Assembly (NCBI GenBank): GCA_947466535.1
Contig: CANIEV010000006.1
Location: 1 to 52,632 of the forward strand
Length of the DNA stretch: 52,632 bases
From: Betaproteobacteria bacterium
Lineage (GTDB): Bacteria; Pseudomonadota; Gammaproteobacteria; Burkholderiales; SG8-39
Direction of reading: 5' to 3'
Shown in pieces: positions 25,381 to 34,005 of this stretch; position 1 is the stretch's first letter; each line of letters opens with the position of its first letter. The notes beneath the pieces were generated by a model. The model was not told the DNA's origin and did no database searches. It worked only from the letters and a program-made list of their open reading frames with translations. Both the position numbers and the translations under genes were made by a program.

Positions 25381-26197
25381 AGCGGATTCCGATCATGCCC
25401 GCCGCAGTGAGCGCGACGGCTGCCCAGCGCAGGGCGCCAAAACGTTCGCCGAGAAACAGCAGTCCGATGATCGCTGCGAACACAACCGACATCTCGCGAA
25501 GCGCGGCCACCAGGGCGATCGGTGCCTGGCTCATCGCCCAGAGCGCAAGCCCGTAGGCACCCACCGTGCACGCTGCGCCGAGTGCGAGCACCCCCGGCTG
25601 CGCGCGCGCCGCGCGCAGGGCCGCAATTCCGCCAAAAGGCAATAGCGCCAGCGCGCTCAGGACAAACAGCCAGCACACATAGGCCGGCGCCGCGCCCGAG
25701 GCGCGCACACCCAGGCCATCCACCGTCGTGTAGAAAATGATCACCCCGACATTAGCCGCCACCAGCATCAGCGCGTTGGCATTCGCGGCACGCGATGCAA
25801 ACCCCTCCCCCGCAAGCAGCAGCACGCCCGCCGCGACGGCGAGCATCGCGACCCAGCCCAGAGCCGTCGGGGACTCTCCAAGTATCAGGCCGGTGGCAAG
25901 CGCGACCGCAAGCGGCGGCAACCCGCGCATCAGCGGATACGCCACCGACAAGGCCCCCTCGCGATACACCGCCACCACCAGCCGGAAGTACAGAACATGG
26001 ATCGCCGCGGATGCACCGAGCGCCGGCCAGCTAGCCGCCGCCGGTAACCCGACGAAAGGCAGCACCGGAAGCACAAGCAGACCCGAACCCATCGCGATCG
26101 CCACCGCATCCACGCTGCCACGCGCCTTGGCGAGCGCGTTCCAGGAGGCGTGCAGCAGTGCCGCCAGCATCACGACTGCAAAGACTCCGGGTTCCAT
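25373..26197 (-). CDS. EamA/DMT-superfamily transporter
   Basis: A ten-helix drug/metabolite transporter of 274 residues with two EamA halves (LLHASWNALAKARG near the N-terminus, and IALVAALREMSVVFAAIIGLLFLGERF in the second half). The ATG at 26197 is chosen because homology begins there; an open frame reaches back into phnF. It lies 25 bp after phnF and overlaps the DUF1045 gene, so it is co-regulated with phosphonate use. It may move a phosphonate, an amino alcohol or a breakdown product; direction is not evident. Confidence 0.85.
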   Translation of the reverse strand: MEPGVFAVVMLAALLHASWNALAKARGSVDAVAIAMGSGLLVLPVLPFVGLPAAASWPALGASAAIHVLYFRLVVAVYREGALSVAYPLMRGLPPLAVALATGLILGESPTALGWVAMLAVAAGVLLLAGEGFASRAANANALMLVAANVGVIIFYTTVDGLGVRASGAAPAYVCWLFVLSALALLPFGGIAALRAARAQPGVLALGAACTVGAYGLALWAMSQAPIALVAALREMSVVFAAIIGLLFLGERFGALRWAAVALTAAGMIGIRYA

Positions 26198-26222
26198 TCG
26201 CCGTATTCCTCTCAGCGTCCGA

Positions 26223-27011
26223 TCATTTGCCGCTCTCGAACACGAGCTGCACCCTGTCCCCGCAGAAATCGGAGCGCAGGAATTCGATCGGACGGCCACG
26301 GCTGTCGAGGTTCACCGCCTCCACATGCAGAACCGGCCGGGTTGCCGGCTGGCGCAGAAGCATCGCGGTCTGGGGATCGGGAACCCGCGCGGTGACAAGG
26401 CTTTGCTTTCGGGTGTAGTCGCGCACACCGAATTCCGCAAACGCGCTTGTGAGCGAACCCAGTTCGGCAAATCGCTCCCCGATGCCCGCGAAGCGCCGCG
26501 CGGGAATGAAGTGTTCAGCGACGCTCACCGGCATGCCGCGCACCTCGCCGAGGGTCTTGATTCGCAGCACCCGGGTCCCACTGGCGATCCGGAGCTGCGA
26601 GGCGATTATCGAATCGGATTTCAGCTCCGTATTTTCCAGGGCGATATGCCGGCCTTCGAGGCCCGCGGCGGCGACGTTCTCCGAGAATCGCGTACGCCGA
26701 CCGAGCATGTAGTCGATCGCAAGATCTTCCACGAATGTACCGTGCCCGTGCTCGACCCGGACCAGTCCGCGCGAAGCGAGGCTCGCAAGCGCCTGCCGCA
26801 CCGTATGGCGGTTGACGCCGTAGCGCGACGCGAGTTCGTGCTCGGTGCCAAGGCGTTCGCCCGGCCGCGCCTCGCCCGAGGCAATCAACTGCTCGAGCGA
26901 GCGCTCGATCTGCGACCAGACGCGCTCGCCCCCACCTCGACGGGGAGACGCGGTGCCAAGTTGATCGCGCCGCGGCGGCGCCACTTCAATACCTGCCGAC
27001 TTCCTTGCCAT
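26223..27011 (-). CDS. phnF: PhnF-like GntR/HutC-family phosphonate regulator
   Basis: A regulator of 262 residues. Its winged helix has LASRYGVNRHTVRQALASLASRGLV and is followed by a UTRA ligand domain (residues ~110-255, TRVLRIKTLGEVRGMPVSVAEHF). The first ~30 residues are a basic extension. It is divergent from phnG, with a candidate operator at 27093-27102 between them, so it probably represses the C-P lyase operon and itself. It leads a short operon with the EamA and DUF1045 genes. Confidence 0.88.
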   Translation of the reverse strand: MARKSAGIEVAPPRRDQLGTASPRRGGGERVWSQIERSLEQLIASGEARPGERLGTEHELASRYGVNRHTVRQALASLASRGLVRVEHGHGTFVEDLAIDYMLGRRTRFSENVAAAGLEGRHIALENTELKSDSIIASQLRIASGTRVLRIKTLGEVRGMPVSVAEHFIPARRFAGIGERFAELGSLTSAFAEFGVRDYTRKQSLVTARVPDPQTAMLLRQPATRPVLHVEAVNLDSRGRPIEFLRSDFCGDRVQLVFESGK

Positions 27012-27092
27012 CGGTTTGCATGACCCCTAACGGCACTGCGTCACAAAAGCTTAACGGACAGCCCATAGCATTATGTTAGCCTTTTGTTTAGA

Positions 27093-27102
27093 TGTCTAGA
27101 CA
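27093..27102. promoter_or_regulatory. Putative PhnF operator
   Basis: TGTCTAGACA is a perfect 10-bp palindrome in the phnF-phnG gap, 51 bp before phnG. HutC-type GntR proteins, PhnF included, bind palindromes with a central TCTAGA- or TATAGA-like core. Confidence 0.55.
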
Positions 27103-27152
27103 ACTTGGCAATCGAATTACAGACAGTCCAATCGCAACCGGTCACGACCCCC

Positions 27153-27638
27153 ATGAATGACTTGCATGACACCCCGACACAGGCACGCCGACGCAGCCTG
27201 TCGGTGCTTGCGCGATCGCCGCTGGACGAACTCGAGCGGCAGCTCGATGCGGCGCTTGGCTCCCTGCCCGCGCCTGCGCGCCGCTTCCTGCGCAGGCCCG
27301 AGACCGGGCTCGCGATGGTCCGTGCGCGCGCGGGCGGCAGCGGCGAGAAATTCAACCTCGGGGAGATGACGGTGACGCGCTGCGCGATCCGCCTCGCCGG
27401 CGGCGAGACCGGCATCGGCTACGTGCAGGGCCGCTCCGCCCGCCATGCGGAACTCGCCGCGCTTGCGGATGCGCTTCTGCAAAACGACCACTACCGCGAC
27501 GCGATCGCATCGAAGGTCATCGATCCGCTCGCACTACTGCTCGAACGCCGAGCAGCCCAAGCAGCCGACCGCGCCGCGTCCACCCGCGTCGAATTCTTCA
27601 CCCTTGTGCGCGACGCCGGCGCAGGGCAGACGGGATGA
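27153..27638 (+). CDS. phnG: C-P lyase complex subunit PhnG
   Basis: PhnG, 161 residues, is part of the PhnGHIJ core that couples phosphonate to ATP ribose. Typical segments are ARRRSLSVLARS near the start, RRPETGLAMVRARAGGSGEKFNLGEMTVTR split across the middle, and GYVQGRSARHAELAALADALLQ. The ATG at 27153 is preferred over an open frame to 27084, which would run through the operator. It overlaps phnH by 4 bp. Confidence 0.93.
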   Translation: MNDLHDTPTQARRRSLSVLARSPLDELERQLDAALGSLPAPARRFLRRPETGLAMVRARAGGSGEKFNLGEMTVTRCAIRLAGGETGIGYVQGRSARHAELAALADALLQNDHYRDAIASKVIDPLALLLERRAAQAADRAASTRVEFFTLVRDAGAGQTG

Positions 27639-28309
27639 ACGCCTCGCACGACGCAACTGCCTCGCTGTCGCAGGTCGAACCGGGCTTTGTCGATCCGGTG
27701 TTCGACAGTCAGGCCGCCTTTCGGGCCGCGTTGCAGGCCATGGCACGCCCCGGGACGCTGCAGGCGCTACCTCTACCCGAAACCCATCCCCCGGCACTCT
27801 TCCCTGCGACCGCATCGCTCCTGCTTGCCCTCTGTGACCCGGATACCCGTGTATGGCTGGCGCCGACGCTTGACCACGCCGCGGCCTACCTGCGGTTTCA
27901 CACCGGCTGCCCGATCACCACAGTCCGCTCGGAGGCCGACTTTGCCTTGATCGACGGCATCACGGGGATAGACCCGATTGAAGACTTCCGTTCGGGAACC
28001 GAGGATTACCCCGACCGCTCCACCACACTGATCGTCCAGGTTCCACTGCTACGGACCGGGGCAGAAGTGAACTCCGCGGTGTTCGATGTCGTGACCTCCG
28101 CCTCCGGCATCCCGCTGTCCCTTTCCGGTCCGGGCATCGAACACACCGCGCGCATCGCGATCGGCGGATCACGGCGGGAGTTTGTCGACCAATGGCGCGC
28201 ACGGCGCAGGCTTTTTCCTTGCGGCAACGATCTTTTCCTTGTCTGTGGTGATTCGCTTGCCGCGATTCCGCGCAGCACCTCGATGGAGCTCGACCCCGAA
28301 TGTATGTAG
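27635..28309 (+). CDS. phnH: C-P lyase complex subunit PhnH
   Basis: PhnH, 224 residues, a PLP-transferase-like fold that dimerises within the C-P lyase core without being a PLP enzyme. It begins near PGFVDPVFDSQAAFRAAL with the usual MARPG, LTLD-type and SGPGIEH elements (LSLSGPGIEHTARI). The ATG overlaps the phnG stop and the end overlaps phnI by 10 bp. Confidence 0.93.
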   Translation: MNASHDATASLSQVEPGFVDPVFDSQAAFRAALQAMARPGTLQALPLPETHPPALFPATASLLLALCDPDTRVWLAPTLDHAAAYLRFHTGCPITTVRSEADFALIDGITGIDPIEDFRSGTEDYPDRSTTLIVQVPLLRTGAEVNSAVFDVVTSASGIPLSLSGPGIEHTARIAIGGSRREFVDQWRARRRLFPCGNDLFLVCGDSLAAIPRSTSMELDPECM

Positions 28310-29451
28310 CGGTCAAGGGCGGCGAACGCGCCATACTCAATTCCTACGAGCGGCTGGCCGAAGCGCGTCGTGGCGATCCTTCGGTACCGGAACTGTCGCT
28401 TGCACAGATCCGCAACCAGCTTCGCCTGTCGGTGGACCGCGTGATGACCGAAGGTTCGGTATACGACCCGGAACTCGCCGCGCTCGCGATCAAGCAGGCC
28501 GCGGGCGACCTCGTCGAGGCGATTTTTCTCCTGCGCGCCTTTCGCGCGACCCTGCCGCGCCTTGGCTACTCCGAGCCGATCGACACCGCGACGATGCGGC
28601 TTTCGCGGCGCATCTCGGCGACCTTCAAGGATCTTCCCGGTGGCCAGATTCTCGGGCCCACCTACGATTACACCCAGCGCCTGCTGGACTTCTCGCTTGC
28701 CGCATGCGGTGAACGTCCGCCGTCCCCGGTCGGCGAGGAGCCATTGCCGGAACAGGCCGATGCGATAGCTCACGCTTCCGACGAAGCCGTGCCACGTGTC
28801 ACCGACCTGCTCGGCGCGGAAGGCCTGATCGAGATGCACGCGCCGCCACCGGGCGATCCCGACCCCGAGGATCTCACCCGGGAACCGCTGACGTTTCCCG
28901 CCTCGCGCGCGTTGCGGCTGCAGAACCTTGCCCGCGGTGACGAGGGATTCCTGCTTGCGATCGGCTACTCGACCCAGCGCGGCTACTCGCACACCCACCC
29001 GTTTGCGGGGGAGATCCGCTTCGGCATCGTGGCGGTGGAGATCATCCCGGAGGAGCTCGGCTTTCCGATCGAGATCGGCGAGATCGAGATCACCGAGTGC
29101 CAGACGGTGAACCAGTTCGCCGGATCGAAGACCGCACCGCCGCAGTTCACCCGCGGTTATGGGCTTGCGTTCGGGCACTGCGAGCGCAAGGCGATGGCGA
29201 TGGCACTGGTGGACCGTGCACTGCGCGCTTCTGATCTCGGTGAATCCGCGACCTCGCCTGCGCAGGAGCAGGAATTCGTGCTTTCGCACAGCGACAACCT
29301 CGAAGCCTCTGGCTTCGTCCAGCACCTGAAGCTGCCGCACTACGTGGACTTCCAGTCCGAACTGGAGCTGGTGCGGGTAATGCGCGCAAAGCCGCGGGCA
29401 TCCGAGGCCACTCCCGCAGAACCGGAGACCGTTCATGCACGCACACGCTGA
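28300..29451 (+). CDS. phnI: C-P lyase complex subunit PhnI
   Basis: PhnI, 383 residues (E. coli about 354), is the nucleosidase subunit that replaces adenine of ATP with the phosphonate, with PhnG, H and L. It starts MYVAVKGGERAILNSYERL, which is highly conserved. The C-terminal part has RGYGLAFGHCERKAMAMALVDRAL and LPHYVDFQSELELV. The extra ~30 residues are at the C-terminus. It overlaps phnH and phnJ. Confidence 0.95.
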   Translation: MYVAVKGGERAILNSYERLAEARRGDPSVPELSLAQIRNQLRLSVDRVMTEGSVYDPELAALAIKQAAGDLVEAIFLLRAFRATLPRLGYSEPIDTATMRLSRRISATFKDLPGGQILGPTYDYTQRLLDFSLAACGERPPSPVGEEPLPEQADAIAHASDEAVPRVTDLLGAEGLIEMHAPPPGDPDPEDLTREPLTFPASRALRLQNLARGDEGFLLAIGYSTQRGYSHTHPFAGEIRFGIVAVEIIPEELGFPIEIGEIEITECQTVNQFAGSKTAPPQFTRGYGLAFGHCERKAMAMALVDRALRASDLGESATSPAQEQEFVLSHSDNLEASGFVQHLKLPHYVDFQSELELVRVMRAKPRASEATPAEPETVHARTR

Positions 29452-30343
29452 GGCCGCCATCGAAAAACCACTTCCCGTCGCGACCGATCCGGTCGAGGCC
29501 GGTTACAACTTCGCCTACCTCGACGAGCGCACCAAGCGGATGATCCGGCGCGCGATCCTGAAGGCGGTGGCCATTCCCGGCTACCAGGTGCCGTTCGGCA
29601 GCCGCGAGATGCCCCTGCCCTACGGCTGGGGCACCGGCGGCATCCAGCTCACCGCCGCACTGATAGGCCCGCGCGATGTGCTGAAGGTGATCGACCAGGG
29701 CGCGGACGACACCACCAACGCGGTGAACATCCGGCGGTTCTTCCACCGCACCACCGGTGTGGCCACCACCACCCGTACCGTGGAGGCGACACTGATCCAG
29801 ACCCGTCACCGCATTCCCGAGACGCCGCTCACCGCGAACCAGATCATCGTCTATCAGGTGCCGGTGCCCGAGCCGCTGCAACGCCTGGAGCCGCGCGAAA
29901 CCGAAACACGTCGCATGCATGCACTGGCCGACTACGGTCTGATGCATGTGAAGCTCTACGAGGACATCGCGCGTTACGGGCATATCGCCACCACCTACGA
30001 CTACCCGGTGATGGTGGACGGGCGCTACCTCACCGCGCCCTCGCCGATCCCGAAATTCGACAATCCGAAACTTCACATGAACCCGGCGTTGCAGCTCTTT
30101 GGCGCCGGACGTGAAAAGCGCATCCATGCGATACCGCCGTACACGAAGGTGGAGAGCCTTGCCTTCGACGACCACCCGTTCGAGGTGCAGCGCTGGGACC
30201 GCCCCTGCGGGCTGTGCGGCGCCACCGACACGTTCCTTGATGAAGTGGTGACTGACGACCGTGGCGGGCGCTTGTTCGTTTGCTCGGATTCCGATTATTG
30301 CAGCGAGCGGCAAGCGGCCGGACATCGCGGGGAGCAAGCCTGA
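29435..30343 (+). CDS. phnJ: Radical SAM C-P lyase PhnJ
   Basis: The catalytic C-P bond-cleaving subunit, 302 residues. The four cysteines keep the E. coli spacing (C-x2-C-x21-C-x5-C): Cys258, 261, 283 and 289, equal to E. coli 241, 244, 266 and 272 with an offset of 17. The glycyl-radical Gly is Gly49 in AVAIPGYQVPFG (Gly32 in E. coli). The 17 extra residues are an N-terminal lead. It should therefore be active. Its stop overlaps the phnK start (TGATG). Confidence 0.97.
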   Translation: MHAHAEAAIEKPLPVATDPVEAGYNFAYLDERTKRMIRRAILKAVAIPGYQVPFGSREMPLPYGWGTGGIQLTAALIGPRDVLKVIDQGADDTTNAVNIRRFFHRTTGVATTTRTVEATLIQTRHRIPETPLTANQIIVYQVPVPEPLQRLEPRETETRRMHALADYGLMHVKLYEDIARYGHIATTYDYPVMVDGRYLTAPSPIPKFDNPKLHMNPALQLFGAGREKRIHAIPPYTKVESLAFDDHPFEVQRWDRPCGLCGATDTFLDEVVTDDRGGRLFVCSDSDYCSERQAAGHRGEQA

Positions 30344-31158
30344 TGACTGCAACGCAATCCGTCCGGACCGAAGCGGGCGATGATTCCGACGCGCCGCTTC
30401 TCCGTGTCACCGATCTGACCAAGCGCTATGCCGCGCGCACCGCGGTGAACAACCTGTCGTTTGAACTCTGGCCGGGCGAAGTACTCGCGGTGGTGGGCGA
30501 GTCCGGATCGGGCAAGAGCACCTTGCTCAAATGCATCTCCGGGCAGATGAAGCCCGACGCCGGCCGGGTCGGGTTCCGCACCCGCCATGAAGGATGGGCG
30601 GACGTGTATGCACTGTCCGAATCGCAGCGCCGCATGCTCTCGCGCACCGACTGGGGATTCGTGCACCAGAATCCGGTGGAAGGGTTGCGCATGAACGTAT
30701 CCGCGGGGGCCAATGTGGGCGAACGACTGATGGCACTCGGGCAGCGTCACTTCGGCCGCATCCGCGCCGAAGCAGTCCAATGGCTGATGCAGGTGGAGAT
30801 GGATGTCTCGCGCATCGACGATGCGCCCGCCTCCTTCTCGGGCGGGATGCAGCAGCGGCTGCAGATCGCGCGCAACCTCGTCACCCGGCCGCGGCTGATC
30901 TTCATGGACGAACCGACCTCGGGGCTCGACGTGTCCGTGCAGGCGAAGCTGCTCGATCTGCTTCGCGGCCTTGCCCGCCGGCTCGACCTTGCCGCGGTGA
31001 TCGTGACGCACGATCTCGCGGTGGCGCGCCTGCTCGCGCAGCGCATGATCGTGATGCGCCAGGGTGCGATGGTCGAATCCGGGCTCACCGACCAGGTACT
31101 CGATGACCCGCAGCATCCCTATACCCAGTTGCTCGTCGCCTCGGTGCTCCAGCCATGA
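30343..31158 (+). CDS. phnK: C-P lyase ABC-type subunit PhnK
   Basis: PhnK, 271 residues, an ABC ATPase that docks on the PhnGHIJ core near PhnJ. Walker A GESGSGKST, signature FSGGMQQRLQIARN, Walker B LIFMDEPTSGLD and switch His VIVTHDL are intact. The ATG at 30343 overlaps the phnJ stop by one base. About 15 residues precede the usual start. Confidence 0.95.
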   Translation: MTATQSVRTEAGDDSDAPLLRVTDLTKRYAARTAVNNLSFELWPGEVLAVVGESGSGKSTLLKCISGQMKPDAGRVGFRTRHEGWADVYALSESQRRMLSRTDWGFVHQNPVEGLRMNVSAGANVGERLMALGQRHFGRIRAEAVQWLMQVEMDVSRIDDAPASFSGGMQQRLQIARNLVTRPRLIFMDEPTSGLDVSVQAKLLDLLRGLARRLDLAAVIVTHDLAVARLLAQRMIVMRQGAMVESGLTDQVLDDPQHPYTQLLVASVLQP

Positions 31159-31871
31159 TCGCCGCCATCGATACGCCCATGATCGAAGTGGAGAACCTCG
31201 CCAAATCGTTCGTACTGCACAACCAGGGCGGTGTGCTCCTGCCGGTACTGGACGCTGTGAGCCTTCAGGTCCGCGCCGGTGAATGCGTGGTGCTGCAGGG
31301 CCCCTCGGGTGCGGGCAAGAGCACCCTGCTCAAGTGCATCTACGCCACATACCGGTCGAGCGCGGGCCATGTGCGCATCCGCCAGGGCGCCGCGCAGGTC
31401 GATGTGACAAAGGCGAACTCGCGTGAGCTGCTTGCACTGCGTCGGGATACGGTGGGCTACGTCAGCCAGTTTCTGCGCGTCATCCCGCGGGTTCCGGCAA
31501 TTGACATCGTCTCCGAGCCTCTTGCCGAGCTCGCGGGCGAGGACGAAACGGCACTCGCCCGCGCCCGCGCGGCGGCGGAACATTTGCTGCTCCGTCTGCG
31601 TATTCCTCGCCGCCTCTGGGAACTGCCCCCGGCCACGTTCTCCGGCGGCGAACAGCAGCGGATCAACATCGCCCGTTCGCTTATCCGGCGAAAGCCGGTG
31701 CTGCTTCTCGACGAGCCGACCGCATCGCTGGATGCTGAGAACCGGATCACGGTGACGCACCTCATCAACGAAGCACGCCAGGCCGGTTGCGCGGTGCTCG
31801 GCATCGTGCACGACGCGCGGGTGCGCGATGCGATCGCCACGCGGGTGATCGACATGGGAAGACTGCAATGA
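31155..31871 (+). CDS. phnL: C-P lyase ABC-type subunit PhnL
   Basis: PhnL, 238 residues, the second ABC ATPase of the C-P lyase system, needed with PhnGHI to form the ribose-phosphonate triphosphate. Walker A GPSGAGKST, signature FSGGEQQRINIARS, Walker B LLLDEPTASLD, switch GIVHDARVRD. It overlaps phnK and phnM by 4 bp each. Confidence 0.95.
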   Translation: MIAAIDTPMIEVENLAKSFVLHNQGGVLLPVLDAVSLQVRAGECVVLQGPSGAGKSTLLKCIYATYRSSAGHVRIRQGAAQVDVTKANSRELLALRRDTVGYVSQFLRVIPRVPAIDIVSEPLAELAGEDETALARARAAAEHLLLRLRIPRRLWELPPATFSGGEQQRINIARSLIRRKPVLLLDEPTASLDAENRITVTHLINEARQAGCAVLGIVHDARVRDAIATRVIDMGRLQ

Positions 31872-33010
31872 GCACAGAGACGATATTCCGCAACGCACGA
31901 ATCGTCGGCGGGTCCGAAGTCACCGACGGATGCCTGCACGTGGTGGGCAACCGGATCAGCGCCGTTGAGCATGGCAGCAGCGCGCTGCCACAGTCACTCG
32001 ATATGGAAGGCGACTTTCTGCTGCCGGGCCTGGTCGAGTTGCACACCGACAATTTCGAGCGCCACCTGATGCCACGCCCCAAGGTGCGCTGGCCCGACCT
32101 GCCGGCGCTGCTCGCGCACGACGCGGAGATCGCCGCGGCCGGCATCACCACGGTGTACGACGCGCTCGGCGTGGGCGACACCGACGAAGACGCCTTGCGC
32201 GGCCAGAGCATGGGCTCGATCCTCGCCGTGATCGAACAGGCGACGCGCGACGGGCTGCTGCGCGCCGAGCACCGCCTGCATGCGCGCTGCGAACTTCCGG
32301 CGCCGAACGCGCGGCGGCTGTTCGAGCCGTTCGAGAACCACCCTCTGCTCGGGCTTCTTTCGCTCATGGACCACACGCCGGGCCAGCGCCAATGGACCAA
32401 CATCGACCAGGCGCGCATCTACTACACCGGCAAGAAAGGCTGGAGCGAGGAAAAGTTCCAGTCAAGCATCACCCGCGGCCGGGAGATGCAGGCACTGCAC
32501 GCCGAGCCACACCGCGGCTATTTTCTCGAGGTGGCACACCGGCGGGGCCTCGCGCTCGCGAGCCATGACGACACCACGCCGGAACACGTTGAAGAAGCCA
32601 GCGCGCAGGGCATCGCAATTTCCGAGTTCCCGACGCGCGGCGAAGCTGCCCGCGCCGCGCGCGAGCACGGCCTTGCGATCGTCATGGGTGCGCCCAACGT
32701 CGTTCGCGGCGGCTCGCACTCGGGCAACGTTGCCGCGATTCAACTCGCGGCCGACGACCTGCTCGATGCGCTTTCCTCGGACTATGTGCCCTCGAGCCTG
32801 CTGCCGGCGGCCTTCATGCTGACCCGCGATGCCGGATGGACATTGCCCAAGGCTGTCGCCACCGTATCGAAGAATCCGGCGCGTGCCGCCGGACTCGCCG
32901 ATCGCGGCGAGATCGCCGCCGGTCAGCGCGCGGACCTGATCCGCGTACGCGTCGTCAACGGGCAGCCGGTGGTGCGCTCGGTCTGGCGCGCGGGAGAACG
33001 GGTGAGCTGA
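31868..33010 (+). CDS. phnM: Alpha-D-ribose 1-methylphosphonate 5-triphosphate diphosphatase PhnM
   Basis: PhnM, 380 residues, an amidohydrolase-superfamily enzyme that removes pyrophosphate before C-P cleavage. Metal motif LVELHTDNFERHLMPRP near the start, LASHDDTTPEHVEEA and GAPNVVRGGSHSGN in the middle, and a terminal GEIAAGQRADLIRVR are all typical. The ATG overlaps the phnL stop. It closes the phnGHIJKLM run; phnN is elsewhere. Confidence 0.95.
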   Translation: MSTETIFRNARIVGGSEVTDGCLHVVGNRISAVEHGSSALPQSLDMEGDFLLPGLVELHTDNFERHLMPRPKVRWPDLPALLAHDAEIAAAGITTVYDALGVGDTDEDALRGQSMGSILAVIEQATRDGLLRAEHRLHARCELPAPNARRLFEPFENHPLLGLLSLMDHTPGQRQWTNIDQARIYYTGKKGWSEEKFQSSITRGREMQALHAEPHRGYFLEVAHRRGLALASHDDTTPEHVEEASAQGIAISEFPTRGEAARAAREHGLAIVMGAPNVVRGGSHSGNVAAIQLAADDLLDALSSDYVPSSLLPAAFMLTRDAGWTLPKAVATVSKNPARAAGLADRGEIAAGQRADLIRVRVVNGQPVVRSVWRAGERVS

Positions 33011-33380
33011 CGCAGAGAAAGTTGAACATTTATTTTAAAACCCCTTGACCGGCGGGTGAAATCGGTCGGTTAGTGACTATTTATGATACGTAACCGAGAT
33101 GAATTCCCGACTATTTTTCGCTCCCGACGGGACTCATCCACCACGCAACATCAGCCTGAGCGTGTTGTCCCGCGTCACGTAGTGATGGTAGAGCGCCGCC
33201 GCTGCGTGCGCACCGACGATGAAGTAACCCGCAGTAGCACGATCGCGCGCGTGTCGTTCCGTTTGCCATGGACCGTTCCTGTATCCGCTGCTGCCACGGC
33301 GCAACCGTTGCACTCGGCGTGCGGGTGGTCGGCGGCGCGGGACAGGGCACCTACGGCAGGTGTTGAGGAAGACCGCCGCT
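33011..33380. other. Intergenic stretch after phnM holding a cytochrome b561 remnant
   Basis: 370 bp with no intact gene between the convergent phnM and HD-oxygenase genes. It starts AT-rich (33018-33045) and contains the coding remnant at 33134-33238. No clear terminator was seen. Confidence 0.6.
33134..33238 (-). pseudogene. C-terminal remnant of a cytochrome b561-type gene
   Basis: Read on the minus strand, 34 codons followed by TGA encode GYFIVGAHAAAALYHHYV and a basic tail (TRDNTLRLMLRG). This is the last transmembrane helix of cytochrome b561 with its heme-binding His residues. The preceding ~70 bp stay open but do not look like the family, and no start or other helices are present. 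It is a relic of a larger gene removed by rearrangement. Confidence 0.62.
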
Positions 33381-33983
33381 TTAGGCCGCGATCGGCTCCG
33401 CGGCCGTCATCGCGCCCCGGACTATTCCGAGGAAGTGATCAAGAGACGGCGTCTCCAGCCCCTTGTTCTTTGCAAGGTCATCGCAACGCCGCAGCAGAAC
33501 CGCCTCGGCGGCATACGGTAGATCGAGAAAACGCTCGCCCTCTTCGTGATCGAAGACGCCCCCCTGCAACTCGAGGCTTCGCTTGCTCGCCACTGAAAGA
33601 TCGTCGTAATAGCCCGGCTCGATCAGGCAGAGGTAGCGCTTCGCCTTCACATGCAGGCGGATCGGCTCGAGCACCGATGCGGGGAACAGCGCTCCAAGCA
33701 CCGGCAGGGCGCGAACCTCGTGTTCGTCGTCGCTGTTGGCCTCGACGTCGTCGTACGAGTAGAGGAGATGTCCCAGGTCATGGAACAGCGCGGCGGTGAT
33801 CAGGCATTCGTCCGCGCCTGCGGATTCGGCGAGCATCGCGCACTGCAGCGCATGCTCGAGCTGACTCACGCTGTCGGACTTGCCCGATTCATAGCGTCCC
33901 GCACCGTACTGTTCATACAGCCTGCGGACGTTGGCAAGAAACGCCTGCGGGGAAACCGCGGATTCGTTCGTGTGATGTTCCAT
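33381..33983 (-). CDS. PhnZ/TmpB-like HD-domain mixed-valent diiron oxygenase
   Basis: A 200-residue HD-domain protein of the family linked to phosphonate degradation operons (PhnZ group). It keeps QLEHALQCA (His44), FHDLGH (His68, Asp69, His72), HVKAKRYL and DLSVASKRSLELQGG. PhnZ oxidatively cleaves a 1-hydroxyphosphonate made by a 2-oxoglutarate dioxygenase; no such partner (PhnY/TmpA) is in the window. The positions matching PhnZ Tyr24 and Glu27 appear as Gly34 and Asp37 by my alignment, so the substrate may differ from 2-aminoethylphosphonate. The start at 33983 has AGGAAAGG upstream. Confidence 0.82.
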   Translation of the reverse strand: MEHHTNESAVSPQAFLANVRRLYEQYGAGRYESGKSDSVSQLEHALQCAMLAESAGADECLITAALFHDLGHLLYSYDDVEANSDDEHEVRALPVLGALFPASVLEPIRLHVKAKRYLCLIEPGYYDDLSVASKRSLELQGGVFDHEEGERFLDLPYAAEAVLLRRCDDLAKNKGLETPSLDHFLGIVRGAMTAAEPIAA

Positions 33984-34005
33984 GAATGCCTTTCCTGTCA
34001 TCAGT

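Noticed and set aside
27012-27092. A Pho box in front of phnG
   Set aside because: Only a single half (CTGTCC on the minus strand) is present; the second half does not match. The TGTCTAGACA palindrome explains regulation better.
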